DNA of 64,000 bases from Flavobacterium urocaniciphilum (lineage in GTDB: Bacteria > Bacteroidota > Bacteroidia > Flavobacteriales > Flavobacteriaceae), in assembly GCF_900110615.1 (NCBI RefSeq), contig NZ_FOEI01000001.1:186001-250000 (forward strand), written 5' to 3'. Positions 16,669 to 24,221 of the stretch are shown piece by piece. The first letter of the stretch is position 1. The number at the start of each line of letters is the position of its first letter. Position numbers and translations under genes: made by a program. The notes beneath the pieces are model-generated. The model was not told the origin of the DNA. It did not search any database and saw nothing but the letters and a program-made list of their open reading frames with translations.

Positions 16669-18027
16669 TTATTTAATACTTTTCTCGATGGCTTTAATCA
16701 TTTCTCCCGCAATATCTTTTTGAGTAGCGCCTTCAATTCCCTCTAATCCTGGAGATGAATTTACCTCTAATAATAATGGTCCTTTGCTAGATCGAATAAT
16801 ATCCACTCCGGCCACTTTTAAATTCATGGCTTTTGCAGCTTTAATGGCAATTTTTTTCTCTTCAGAAGTTACTTTTACCACTGAAGCAGTTCCACCCATA
16901 TGAATATTTGCTCTGAATTCACCAGGAGCGGCTTCACGTTGCATAGCAGCTACTACTTTTCCGTCTACAACAAATAAACGTAAATCTTTTCCATTGGCTT
17001 CTTTAATGAATTCTTGAACTAAGATGTTTGCATTCAAACTTTTAAACGCATTAATAACTGATTCGGCAGCTTTTTTGGTTTCCGCTAAAACGACACCTTT
17101 TCCCTGAGTTCCTTCTAATAACTTTACGATTAATGGCGAACCACCAACCATTTTAATTAAATCGTCGGTATCTAAAGGAGAATTTGCAAATCCAGTTGTT
17201 GGAATGTCGACTCCATGATTTAATAATAATTGTAATGAAAATAATTTATCTCTTGATTGTGTTATCGCAGCTGCGCTATTCAAAGCAAAAACTTTTAACG
17301 CTTCAAACTGACGCGTAAGCGCGCAACCGTAATACGTCATGCTTGGACGAATTCTCGGAATAATCGCATCAAAATCATTTAAAACTAATCCACCTCTATA
17401 ATGTATTTCCGGATTAGAAGCACTTAATTTCATGTAACAATACTTCAAATTAAGAAAATGCATATCGTGACCGCGCATTTCACCTGCTTCAATTATTCTA
17501 CGGTTACTATATAATTCAGGGTTACTGGCTAAAAGTCCAATTTTTAAACCTTTTTTACTTGGTTCGTTATAATAAAATTCTTTTAAGCTTTCAGATGAAG
17601 GTTGACCCAATTCGAATTTCTTTTCAGGATCAACAATCAATCTTCCAACCATGGCTTCACGACCTAAAAGCATACGATAACCCATAGAATCTCTATTGGT
17701 TAAAGTAACTTCTACAAGCCATTTATGTAAGCCCAATTCAACTTCAGTTCGAATTACATATCGTTTTTCTCTGGTACCGTTTGAACTTTTTACAATTCGT
17801 TGATCCACTAATTGAGCGTCACAATGAATGACAGATTTTGAATTATTTTGTATTGGATTGATGTCGAATTTTAACCATTCTTCATCATTTTTTTTATAGG
17901 GTTTTATATTGATTGCATGTAGTGCAGAAGTTTTAGCACCAGAATCAACTCGAGCTTTAATTGCTGGAATACCTAATTGAGGAAAAGCGCACCATTCTTC
18001 GCTTCCAATTAACGTTTTTTCTTGCAT
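16669..18027 (-). CDS. rimK: RimB-like retropepsin domain fused to RimK-type ATP-grasp glutamate ligase
   Basis: The protein has 452 residues in two modules. Residues 1-145 match the RimB/'ATP-dependent zinc protease' family, a retropepsin-like fold with the Asp motif [14 protein letters not shown] and LLGREAM. Residues 155-452 are the RimK ligase, which adds glutamates to the C-terminus of ribosomal protein S6. It shows the ATP-grasp signatures [30 protein letters not shown] and, at the end, [24 protein letters not shown]. In proteobacteria the two activities are separate genes. It heads a nine-gene block of small membrane proteins. Confidence 0.9.
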   Translation of the reverse strand: MQEKTLIGSEEWCAFPQLGIPAIKARVDSGAKTSALHAINIKPYKKNDEEWLKFDINPIQNNSKSVIHCDAQLVDQRIVKSSNGTREKRYVIRTEVELGLHKWLVEVTLTNRDSMGYRMLLGREAMVGRLIVDPEKKFELGQPSSESLKEFYYNEPSKKGLKIGLLASNPELYSNRRIIEAGEMRGHDMHFLNLKYCYMKLSASNPEIHYRGGLVLNDFDAIIPRIRPSMTYYGCALTRQFEALKVFALNSAAAITQSRDKLFSLQLLLNHGVDIPTTGFANSPLDTDDLIKMVGGSPLIVKLLEGTQGKGVVLAETKKAAESVINAFKSLNANILVQEFIKEANGKDLRLFVVDGKVVAAMQREAAPGEFRANIHMGGTASVVKVTSEEKKIAIKAAKAMNLKVAGVDIIRSSKGPLLLEVNSSPGLEGIEGATQKDIAGEMIKAIEKSIK

Positions 18028-18111
18028 TGAAATATAATTAGAAATCTAAATTACTACTATTTTTTATAATTTACTATCTTTATAATACTTTAACCTTAAA
18101 TTTTTTATGAT

Positions 18112-18489
18112 ATGAAAATTGCTACCATTATTGTAAGAGTACTTTTAGGAGCAATGATGTTATTTGCTTCTATTTCTTATTTTTTTAATTTGATGGGTGA
18201 ACAACCTCAACCTACCGGAGATTTAGCCACTTTAATGGCTGGATTCGCTGCTTCAAAATATATTTTTCCTGTAGCAAAATCGATTGAATTGTTAGCAGGA
18301 TTAATGTTAGTAAGTGGAAAATTTGTAAGACTAGGAACAATTATTTTACTGCCAATTAGCGTCAATATTTTTTTAATTCATACTGTTGTAACCGGAACAG
18401 ATATTCCAATGGCAGCTGCAATTTTAGTAGCAAATTTATTTTTAATATATGCTAATTGGGAAGCTTTTAAAGAAATAGTAAAATATTAA
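18112..18489 (+). CDS. DoxX-like small membrane protein
   Basis: This 125-residue protein has four membrane helices (about 4-24, 50-70, 72-92, 98-118). The first helix VRVLLGAMMLFASISYFF and the KSIELLAGLMLVSGKFVRLG segment fit the DoxX-like superfamily. The role is unknown; members often take part in membrane redox or thiol protection. It is a single gene divergent from the rimB-rimK operon. Confidence 0.75.
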   Translation: MKIATIIVRVLLGAMMLFASISYFFNLMGEQPQPTGDLATLMAGFAASKYIFPVAKSIELLAGLMLVSGKFVRLGTIILLPISVNIFLIHTVVTGTDIPMAAAILVANLFLIYANWEAFKEIVKY

Positions 18490-18625
18490 AATCAAATATT
18501 TTCTGAGTACAAGTAAATGTTGGTATTTCTATGAAAATAACATAAAATGTGAAAAAATTTCAATAAAAAACTTAAAAAGTTAAAAAATATTCTTATTTTG
18601 GTGCTTTAACATATTATGCATGCAT

Positions 18626-20347
18626 ATGAAAAAAAATACTTTTTTAACTTTATTTTCATTATTATCAATTAGTATAGCTAGCTCTCAAAGCTTAACTTTT
18701 AAGCCTAGGCCAACAGAATTTGAGTTTCAAGAAATTCGAAAAGATTCATTATTTCAAATGAAATCTGTTTCACTAAATCAACGAGTAAATTTTGAAAGTA
18801 AACTTCCTTATCCAATCATTTTTATTCATGGGTTAAATTCAAGTTCGAGTACTTGGGATGCATCAACGGCTTATTTTGATTCTCAATATGGGATGACATT
18901 TGGAGGTCGCTTCGATTTTTGTTTAAATGCAGATGGTAATCATGGAACTGCAAATTTAAATATCTATCCAACAGCTGGAGCAGATATTGCAGCTTTTGAA
19001 ACAACTATGATTCCAGGTGATTATTATACAGTGAATTTTAATGTTAACGTTGATGGTTCCCTAGGGAATGGCGCATTAAGCAATCAATCAGCCATATATA
19101 AGCAAGGAATCGCTGTAAAGAAAGCTGTCGAAAGGGTTATGCAATTAACGGGTAAAAATAAAGTTATTTTAGTAGGTCATAGTATGGGTGGATTGGCATC
19201 TCGTCAGTATATTCAAAATACCAATTATTGGCAACCGGATAATGCTCATCATGTAGCTAAGTTATTAACTTTAGGTACGCCACATGGTGGAAGTAATGCT
19301 AGTGATACAGGTTTAGGATGGTTTGCTGGAATTGATACTAAAAGCGAAGCCATTCGAGATTTAAAAATATCATATTATTATAGTGGTGATGCCGGTAGAT
19401 TTTTATACGGTGGAATTGAAGTCAATAATTCTAGTAATATGAATGAGCATCTTTTTGGAGCTGATTTTTATAATTACGATGTAAATTGTAGTGGAAATAT
19501 TGGTGATAATGTAGTAGGTTTAAATTCCAAACCTTTAGATAATTTAATTGATTTTTCAAGCGTTATTGGAAGAATTACAGGAGGAACTACTGATGGAGTA
19601 GTAGCTGAACCACAATCAATTATGGATACGTATTTTACAACCTTAACGTATCCAACTAAATTTTTCTATTATAATTCTACTTTCGATTTTATTGAAAATC
19701 ATACTGAATTACCAGGATATTATTACCAAATTATGCAAGGTTTAGACGAACCAAATTTTAAAGAATTAGCTTATGTAGTCAATACAAATAAAATTTATAA
19801 TGGCTTTACTACTGTTCAATCTAATACTTCTGATGCGGATCAAGATTTTTATAAATTCACAATTTCAGGTGGTGTAATGAACGCAGCTGTTGATATTTCA
19901 TCAATTAATACAAGTGTAATGAATGCTTCAGTATTAGATAGTAGTGGAAACATAGTTGGAACAGTCGTTGCTAATTCAGGAAGTACAATTTCGTTTGTTA
20001 GAACTTTAACTCCAGGAGATTATTTCTTAAAAATTGTAAGTACAACTCCAACGAATACGAATTATCAAACACCTTATAATTTTGTAATCAATACAACATT
20101 AGGAACTTCAGATTTTGATTTAGATAAAGTTGCATTTTATCCAAATCCAGTTAAAGATATATTGCATTTAGACACTATTTCTGTTTCTAAAGCGACTGTA
20201 TATTCGTTATTAGGTCAGCAATTAGAAGTAATGGAATTTAATTCAGCTTCTAAAGAAATTGATATGTCGAAATATGCTAAAGGAATTTATTTAATTACTC
20301 TTGAAAGTGAAAATAGTAGTAACACGATCAAGGTGATTAAAGATTAA
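18626..20347 (+). CDS. Secreted alpha/beta-hydrolase (lipase-like) with type IX sorting domain
   Basis: The ATG at 18626 (MKKNTFLTLF) gives the cleanest signal peptide; an ATG two codons earlier at 18620 is possible. After the signal comes a lipase fold: oxyanion region FIHGLNSSSSTW, nucleophile elbow GHSMGGLASR (Ser near residue 186), then LGTPHGG. Residues about 385-490 resemble a pre-peptidase C-terminal (PPC) domain. The last 80 residues are a type A T9SS sorting domain (VAFYPNPVKD ... YAKGIYLITL). The enzyme is therefore predicted to be exported and surface-anchored or released, hydrolysing lipids or esters. It ends at a strong terminator. Confidence 0.88.
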   Translation: MKKNTFLTLFSLLSISIASSQSLTFKPRPTEFEFQEIRKDSLFQMKSVSLNQRVNFESKLPYPIIFIHGLNSSSSTWDASTAYFDSQYGMTFGGRFDFCLNADGNHGTANLNIYPTAGADIAAFETTMIPGDYYTVNFNVNVDGSLGNGALSNQSAIYKQGIAVKKAVERVMQLTGKNKVILVGHSMGGLASRQYIQNTNYWQPDNAHHVAKLLTLGTPHGGSNASDTGLGWFAGIDTKSEAIRDLKISYYYSGDAGRFLYGGIEVNNSSNMNEHLFGADFYNYDVNCSGNIGDNVVGLNSKPLDNLIDFSSVIGRITGGTTDGVVAEPQSIMDTYFTTLTYPTKFFYYNSTFDFIENHTELPGYYYQIMQGLDEPNFKELAYVVNTNKIYNGFTTVQSNTSDADQDFYKFTISGGVMNAAVDISSINTSVMNASVLDSSGNIVGTVVANSGSTISFVRTLTPGDYFLKIVSTTPTNTNYQTPYNFVINTTLGTSDFDLDKVAFYPNPVKDILHLDTISVSKATVYSLLGQQLEVMEFNSASKEIDMSKYAKGIYLITLESENSSNTIKVIKD

Positions 20348-20369
20348 TTTTTTTGTTTTGTTTAGTTGA

Positions 20370-20401
20370 AAAAAAAAATCCCGATTTATCGGGATTTTTT
20401 G
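20370..20401. terminator. Bidirectional intrinsic terminator
   Basis: AAATCCCGA-tta-TCGGGATTT forms a stable hairpin with A- and T-runs on both sides. It lies between the convergent lipase and phosphatase genes. Confidence 0.9.
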
Positions 20402-20406
20402 TTGCG

Positions 20407-21018
20407 TTATATTTTGATATTTGAAAAAACGTAATGCATTTCAGATGCAATTTCAAAACTTCTTTCCGAATATTTTTCATTCATTAAATCTGTACCATCA
20501 AATTCTTTCGGATCGTTATATCGAATTGGAAATCTTTGTTCAGCACCTACAATAAATGGACAACCTTCATCGACTGAAGAACAAGTCATAATCGCTGCAA
20601 ATTCAGATTTAGGATTGAAATTATCATCAAAAGTTTTTGAAAAACAGATGATTGCTGGTTCGTTGTCCGAAAATTTTACTGCATAAATTGGATTTTGAGT
20701 TTCACTTAATTGAAGTATTTCAAAACCTTGATTGTTCAGTGTTTCTGCAATTTTTGGAAACATTGCTGTGGTTTCTGTTCCACCAGAATAACAAAACACA
20801 GTATTGATTCCGAAATGAAAAGCCATAGTTTGCGCCCAAATTTGACTTAAATGACTTCTTCTCGAATTATGTGTACAAATAAAATTTAAGCGAATTGGAT
20901 TTTTTTGATCCACTTTATTTTGAATGTAATCAATTAGTGGTTGTAATACTTCTTTTCGTTCTTCTAATATTGAAGTTTGAGCAATATTTGTAATGTTTTT
21001 GGATAAATTAGAAAACAT
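20407..21018 (-). CDS. Low-molecular-weight protein tyrosine phosphatase/arsenate-reductase-like protein
   Basis: The start at 21018 (MFSNLSKNITN) is preferred: the frame runs 34 codons further upstream but only through the methyltransferase gene. The 203-residue product has the P-loop ICTHNSRRSHLSQ (Cx5R-type). IMTCSSVDEGCPFI follows later, a second Cys pair as in thioredoxin-linked arsenate reductases. Similar flavobacterial proteins are annotated as protein-tyrosine-phosphatases in arsenic clusters. As the last gene of an ArsR-led operon, arsenate reduction is the best guess. Confidence 0.78.
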   Translation of the reverse strand: MFSNLSKNITNIAQTSILEERKEVLQPLIDYIQNKVDQKNPIRLNFICTHNSRRSHLSQIWAQTMAFHFGINTVFCYSGGTETTAMFPKIAETLNNQGFEILQLSETQNPIYAVKFSDNEPAIICFSKTFDDNFNPKSEFAAIMTCSSVDEGCPFIVGAEQRFPIRYNDPKEFDGTDLMNEKYSERSFEIASEMHYVFSNIKI

Positions 21019-21019
21019 A

Positions 21020-21634
21020 TTATTTCTTTTTAAAAACACAAAAAATAAAATTTTGAATCGTGTCAAATGGTGTTTCATGATTTGCGTTAAAACACTCAGA
21101 TTTTTCAAAACGATCTCCAAAAGTTAATTCACACTTTTGCTCAGAATATTGTGATATTTCTAATCCACTACATTTAGTAGGTCCATTTTCAGAAAAAGTA
21201 CCTATAAATAAATATCCATTATTTGATACATGTTTTGCGACTAAATTTTGATAGGTTTTTATTTCGTTTTCTGTTGTTAGAAAATGAAAACTTGCTCTGT
21301 CGTGCCAAACATCAAAAGTAATTTCTGAATTAAATTCTAAAATATCAGAAGCAATAAAAGTTACTCTATTACCTTTTTCTCCTAATCTGCTTTTAATGCG
21401 CTCAATTGCGTTTTCAGAAATATCTAATAGAAATAAATTAGTATAACCTAAATCTAATAAACTATCAATTAAATAACTATCTCCACCACCAATATCAATA
21501 ATTTTGGCATCTTTTGGTATTTGATGATCAGTAAAAAAATTAATTGAAATTTCTGGTTTTTGTTGGTACCAACTAACTTCATTTTCTTTTTTTGTGGCAA
21601 ATACGTTTTCCCAATGTTCTTTTTTACTTTTCAT
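21020..21634 (-). CDS. Class I SAM-dependent methyltransferase in the ArsR operon
   Basis: The ATG at 21634 (MKSKKEHWENVF) is chosen because it overlaps the stop of the 41-codon gene (TAATG); an ATG at 21649 would overlap that gene further. The 204-residue protein shows the SAM motif IIDIGGGDSYLIDSLL, the acidic motif LFLLDIS and the motif FDVWHDRASFHFL typical of tellurite/thiopurine-type methyltransferases. Conserved Cys residues (PTKCSG, EKSECF) are near the C-terminus. A metalloid or thiol substrate is suggested by context only. The phosphatase gene starts one base after its stop. Confidence 0.82.
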   Translation of the reverse strand: MKSKKEHWENVFATKKENEVSWYQQKPEISINFFTDHQIPKDAKIIDIGGGDSYLIDSLLDLGYTNLFLLDISENAIERIKSRLGEKGNRVTFIASDILEFNSEITFDVWHDRASFHFLTTENEIKTYQNLVAKHVSNNGYLFIGTFSENGPTKCSGLEISQYSEQKCELTFGDRFEKSECFNANHETPFDTIQNFIFCVFKKK

Positions 21635-21759
21635 TATACTAATAGCCATAATAAGTTGATAATTGTAAATCGAGCATCAAATCCGAATGCAATGTTTAAG
21701 GCAGTTATTCCTAATGTTATGACAATTGGTTTTTTATATTTTAAAATTAATTCTTTCAT
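21634..21759 (-). CDS. 41-residue membrane protein in the ArsR operon
   Basis: The frame begins ATG at 21759 (MKELILKYKKPIVITLGIT) and ends with TAA at 21634-21636. A basic N-terminus is followed by one or two hydrophobic stretches (IVITLGITALNIAFGF and IINLLWLLV). The stop overlaps the methyltransferase ATG (TAATG), and the gap to the upstream gene is 15 bp, so it is embedded in the operon. No function is known. The coding sense, hydrophobic pattern and coupling make it a real gene despite its size. Confidence 0.75.
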   Translation of the reverse strand: MKELILKYKKPIVITLGITALNIAFGFDARFTIINLLWLLV

Positions 21760-21774
21760 TTTTATGATAAACTA

Positions 21775-22275
21775 TTATTTGCAATTTGTTTTTTCAGCGC
21801 AGCAAGATACATCTGTTTTTTCAGATTCAGAAGCACATTTTTCAGTTGACGTTGTGTTACTAGTTTGAATATTTGAGTTGTAATTTTGAATTTCAAAATA
21901 CGTAAACATGAAAATACTGGCAATTAATCCAATCCAAAACGACCAAAAAGGAAATGTTTTATGTAATGGCTTTTTGGGTGAATCGCATCCACAATCGGTG
22001 TTGCATGAATTGATGTTTTCAAATTTTGGTAATACATAAAGTTTGTAATACGAAATTGTAAACGCTATTGTACTTATTACTAATAATAATGGGAATAACG
22101 ATTTCATTAATGGTGAAGCTGTTAAACTTGCCGTTGAAACTCCAAATAAAGATGCAATCGGACTAACGCAAATTGCGGTACAAGCACCACTTTTACAAAC
22201 GGCAAAAAATAAAGGTATTGTTGCAGTAATGCTACCTGTAAGTGTAGTCCAAATTGATTTAATTTTATGTAACAT
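21775..22275 (-). CDS. Cys-rich inner-membrane protein, MerT/MerC-like candidate metal(loid) transporter
   Basis: The 166-residue protein has about four membrane helices (near residues 15-30, 40-52, 60-78, 110-128). Thiols are at strategic sites: CKSGACTAIC in the first membrane region, NTDCGCDS in the central loop and CASES...SCCAEKTNC in the C-terminal tail. This resembles the Cys-pair logic of MerT and related mercuric or metalloid uptake proteins, but the sequence does not match MerT clearly. It lies between DUF6428 and the 41-residue gene. A role in moving or sensing a thiol-binding metal is an inference. Confidence 0.65.
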   Translation of the reverse strand: MLHKIKSIWTTLTGSITATIPLFFAVCKSGACTAICVSPIASLFGVSTASLTASPLMKSLFPLLLVISTIAFTISYYKLYVLPKFENINSCNTDCGCDSPKKPLHKTFPFWSFWIGLIASIFMFTYFEIQNYNSNIQTSNTTSTEKCASESEKTDVSCCAEKTNCK

Positions 22276-22286
22276 ATTTTACTTTT

Positions 22287-22763
22287 TTAACAACATGAAG
22301 AATTAGGAGCACAACAAGAAGTTTCTTTTTGTTTCCATTCACCAATTTTTACTTTTGGTTTGCTTTCAGGAATGCCACATTTGTCATTTGCTAAACAAGC
22401 AGTAGTTTTCGGTTTTAATTGAAAATAGTTTCCGTCAAAATCTAAACTAAATTTCCCAATTGTATCTTTCATTTGATATTCAACTTCAATTTCTAAATCT
22501 GGAATTTGTAGTTTTTCTTCAGAAAGTTCAATAATGTGAATTAATTTTTCTGGATGTAAGCGATGGTCATAATCATTTGCTTCCCAAAATTGGAAATTGG
22601 CAACTTCTTCAATGCGAACAGTTCCGCCGCAATCGATAAAATGTTTAGTTATTTTTCCTACTTCCGTTACATGAAAATGATTCGGAACTAAATCGCCATT
22701 TGGTAATTGAAAAGCTATAGCTTCTAGCTTTCTTAACTGATTTTTAATTTCTGATAGTTTCAT
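22287..22763 (-). CDS. DUF6428 family protein
   Basis: The start at 22763 (MKLSEIKNQLRKLEAI) is preferred to an ATG at 22769, because the latter is created by the inserted CATTGYGAGG repeat. The protein is 158 residues, soluble and alpha/beta in pattern (PNHFHVTEVGKITKHFIDCG, NFQFWEANDYDHRLHPEKL). Cys clusters follow at the C-terminus (ACLANDKCG, SCCAPNSSCC). This layout fits DUF6428, usually found beside ArsR genes in Bacteroidota. The Cys tail may bind metal or metalloid. No enzymatic role is known. Confidence 0.75.
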   Translation of the reverse strand: MKLSEIKNQLRKLEAIAFQLPNGDLVPNHFHVTEVGKITKHFIDCGGTVRIEEVANFQFWEANDYDHRLHPEKLIHIIELSEEKLQIPDLEIEVEYQMKDTIGKFSLDFDGNYFQLKPKTTACLANDKCGIPESKPKVKIGEWKQKETSCCAPNSSCC

Positions 22764-22766
22764 AGT

Positions 22767-22820
22767 CATTGTGAGGAATGAAGCACCTGTACATTACAAA
22801 CGGACGCAGTAATCTCCTCA
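22767..22820. repeat. CATTGYGAGGAA interspersed repeat, copy 1
   Basis: CATTGTGAGGAATGAAGCAC opens the element and CGCAGTAATCTCCTC closes it, with GAGGA/TCCTC as inverted ends. It lies between arsR and DUF6428, and its first three bases create an extra upstream ATG for the minus-strand DUF6428 gene. The second copy is at 50059-50088, in the same position relative to another gene start. Confidence 0.8.
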
Positions 22821-22844
22821 AATTTTAGTTAGACAAAATTTTAA

Positions 22845-23168
22845 TTAACAACATTTATTTTCTAAACTTATTGAAACACCCATGAAATATCTTCCAACTT
22901 TAGAAAACATTTCTTTGTTTAAACAATAACAAATTGATTTTCCTTCAATTGTTCCTTGAATGATATTTGCGTTTTTCAATTCTTTTAAATGTTGAGAAAT
23001 TGTCGGCTGAGCTAAAGGTAATTCGTTAACAATGTCGCCACAAATACAAGTATCAACTTTTAGTAAATATTGAACAATAGCTACACGTGCTGGATGACCT
23101 AACGCTTTTAAAACATTAGCTAATTCATTTTGTTCTTCAGTGAAAGAAGCCGATTTTGTAATTCCCAT
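22845..23168 (-). CDS. ArsR/SmtB-family repressor
   Basis: This 107-residue winged-helix repressor has the metal site VDTCICGDIV (the ELCVCDL-type pair at the start of the DNA-recognition region), the recognition helix QPTISQHLKELKNA and further cysteines in SICYCLN and at the C-terminal CC. Such repressors leave DNA on binding As(III), Sb(III) or soft metals. A 32-bp perfect inverted repeat lies right upstream of the start, a likely autoregulatory operator. It heads the six-gene Cys-rich operon running to 20407. Confidence 0.93.
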   Translation of the reverse strand: MGITKSASFTEEQNELANVLKALGHPARVAIVQYLLKVDTCICGDIVNELPLAQPTISQHLKELKNANIIQGTIEGKSICYCLNKEMFSKVGRYFMGVSISLENKCC

Positions 23169-23200
23169 ATCGTAATATTAATATATTGCAATATTACGAT
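23169..23200 (-). promoter_or_regulatory. ArsR operator palindrome
   Basis: Perfect 11-bp arms ATCGTAATATT (23169-23179) and AATATTACGAT (23190-23200) are separated by 10 bp. The left arm touches the base before the arsR start codon. Size, symmetry and position fit a dimeric ArsR operator. Confidence 0.85.
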
Positions 23201-23212
23201 AATAAATCGAAT

Positions 23213-23246
23213 AAAAAAAGGTTTAATGAATAAACCAAACCTTTTT
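23213..23246 (-). terminator. Terminator overlapping the SnoaL-like gene end
   Basis: AAAAAGGTTT and AAACCTTTTT pair around a 12-base loop and are followed on the minus strand by T-rich sequence. The stop codon at 23223-23225 lies in the hairpin. Confidence 0.7.
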
Positions 23247-23603
23247 AATTAGATTATTGTCTATAAGATAAATAGCAGTTCCTGTGAAATTATATTTATC
23301 GCTAGTCACTTTTTCATTATCAATAACATAATTTCCTTGAATAATTCTTTCAAGTAAAGTGGCACGATTTGTTGGATTTGTTTTGAAAAAAGAAGCATAT
23401 GATTTTCTTAATTCTTCCTTTCCAACTAAATAAGGTTTTTCTTGACCGAATTCGAAAATCTCAACATCATCAGCATATGTTGCTACAAAAGTTTCAATAT
23501 CTTGTTTGTTATAAGCGTCAAATTGTGTTTGAACAATTTTTTCAGCATTATTTTGTGAAAATGAATATATTGAAAAAAGTAAAAGTAAAGTTAAGTATCT
23601 CAT
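23223..23603 (-). CDS. Exported SnoaL-like/NTF2-fold protein
   Basis: The protein is 126 residues with a signal peptide (residues 1-17, MRYLTLLLLFSIYSFS). The remainder is one NTF2-like domain: VQTQFDAYNKQDIETFVATY, then DDVEIFEF, LRKSYASFF and YLIDNNLIKKVWFI. Such domains bind small hydrophobic ligands or catalyse isomerisation; secreted versions are mostly uncharacterised. It appears to be transcribed alone. Confidence 0.85.
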   Translation of the reverse strand: MRYLTLLLLFSIYSFSQNNAEKIVQTQFDAYNKQDIETFVATYADDVEIFEFGQEKPYLVGKEELRKSYASFFKTNPTNRATLLERIIQGNYVIDNEKVTSDKYNFTGTAIYLIDNNLIKKVWFIH

Positions 23604-23669
23604 ATTTGAAAAATTTCTTATAAAAATAATATTTTTGCGATTATTTTAATGACAAATTACATCTTAATA

Positions 23670-24203
23670 CTATTTTAGTTTTTCTTCTATTTTTTTAAGG
23701 ATTTCTAATTGCTTAGCTTGGCTATCAAATAAAACTTTAATTTGTTCTTCAATTAATAAATCGATTTTTTGGTTTAAGGCTCTAATTTCTAATTCCGATT
23801 TTAAATTAATTAAATAATCGTTTTCACTGCGTTTTCTATCTTTTTCTTCTTGGCGGTTTTGACTCATCATAATAATTGGAGCTTGTAAAGCAGCAACACA
23901 CGATAAGATTAAATTCATCAAAATAAAAGGATAGGGATCGAAAGTTAAGTTTTTTAAGGCTAAAGAATTGAAGACAATCCAAGCAACTAATACTATAAAA
24001 AAGGAAATGATAAAGGCCCAACTTCCTCCAAAATTAGCAACTTTGTCGGAAATAATCTGACCCTTAGTTAGTTTTTCAGTTGGTGGATGTAATAGGTTGT
24101 TTAGAATTAATTGTTCTTCTGAAATGGCTTTTTTTACAATTTCTTGAAGTTTTTTCAATTCAATATCTTCTGATTCTAATATTTTTTTGATTTCATTTTC
24201 CAT
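23670..24203 (-). CDS. DUF1003 membrane protein
   Basis: This 177-residue protein has an N-terminal soluble part with a central hairpin of two membrane helices (about residues 65-85 and 96-112). The conserved core is KVANFGGSWAFIISFFIVLVAW, FDPYPFILMNLILS and APIIMMSQNRQEEKDR, followed by a long C-terminal coiled coil. The family's role is unknown. It lies 18 bp downstream of corA and is probably co-transcribed with it. Confidence 0.92.
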   Translation of the reverse strand: MENEIKKILESEDIELKKLQEIVKKAISEEQLILNNLLHPPTEKLTKGQIISDKVANFGGSWAFIISFFIVLVAWIVFNSLALKNLTFDPYPFILMNLILSCVAALQAPIIMMSQNRQEEKDRKRSENDYLINLKSELEIRALNQKIDLLIEEQIKVLFDSQAKQLEILKKIEEKLK

Positions 24204-24221
24204 CTTAAAAGAAATTTAGAA

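Noticed and set aside
18616..18628. ATGCATGCATATG cluster as an operator before the lipase gene
   Set aside because: Short alternating sequence around the start codon; no symmetry beyond the chance ATGCAT palindrome.
21019..21120. Longer start for the phosphatase gene at 21120
   Set aside because: The extra 34 codons lie wholly within the methyltransferase gene; the ATG at 21018, one base after its stop, fits operon spacing.
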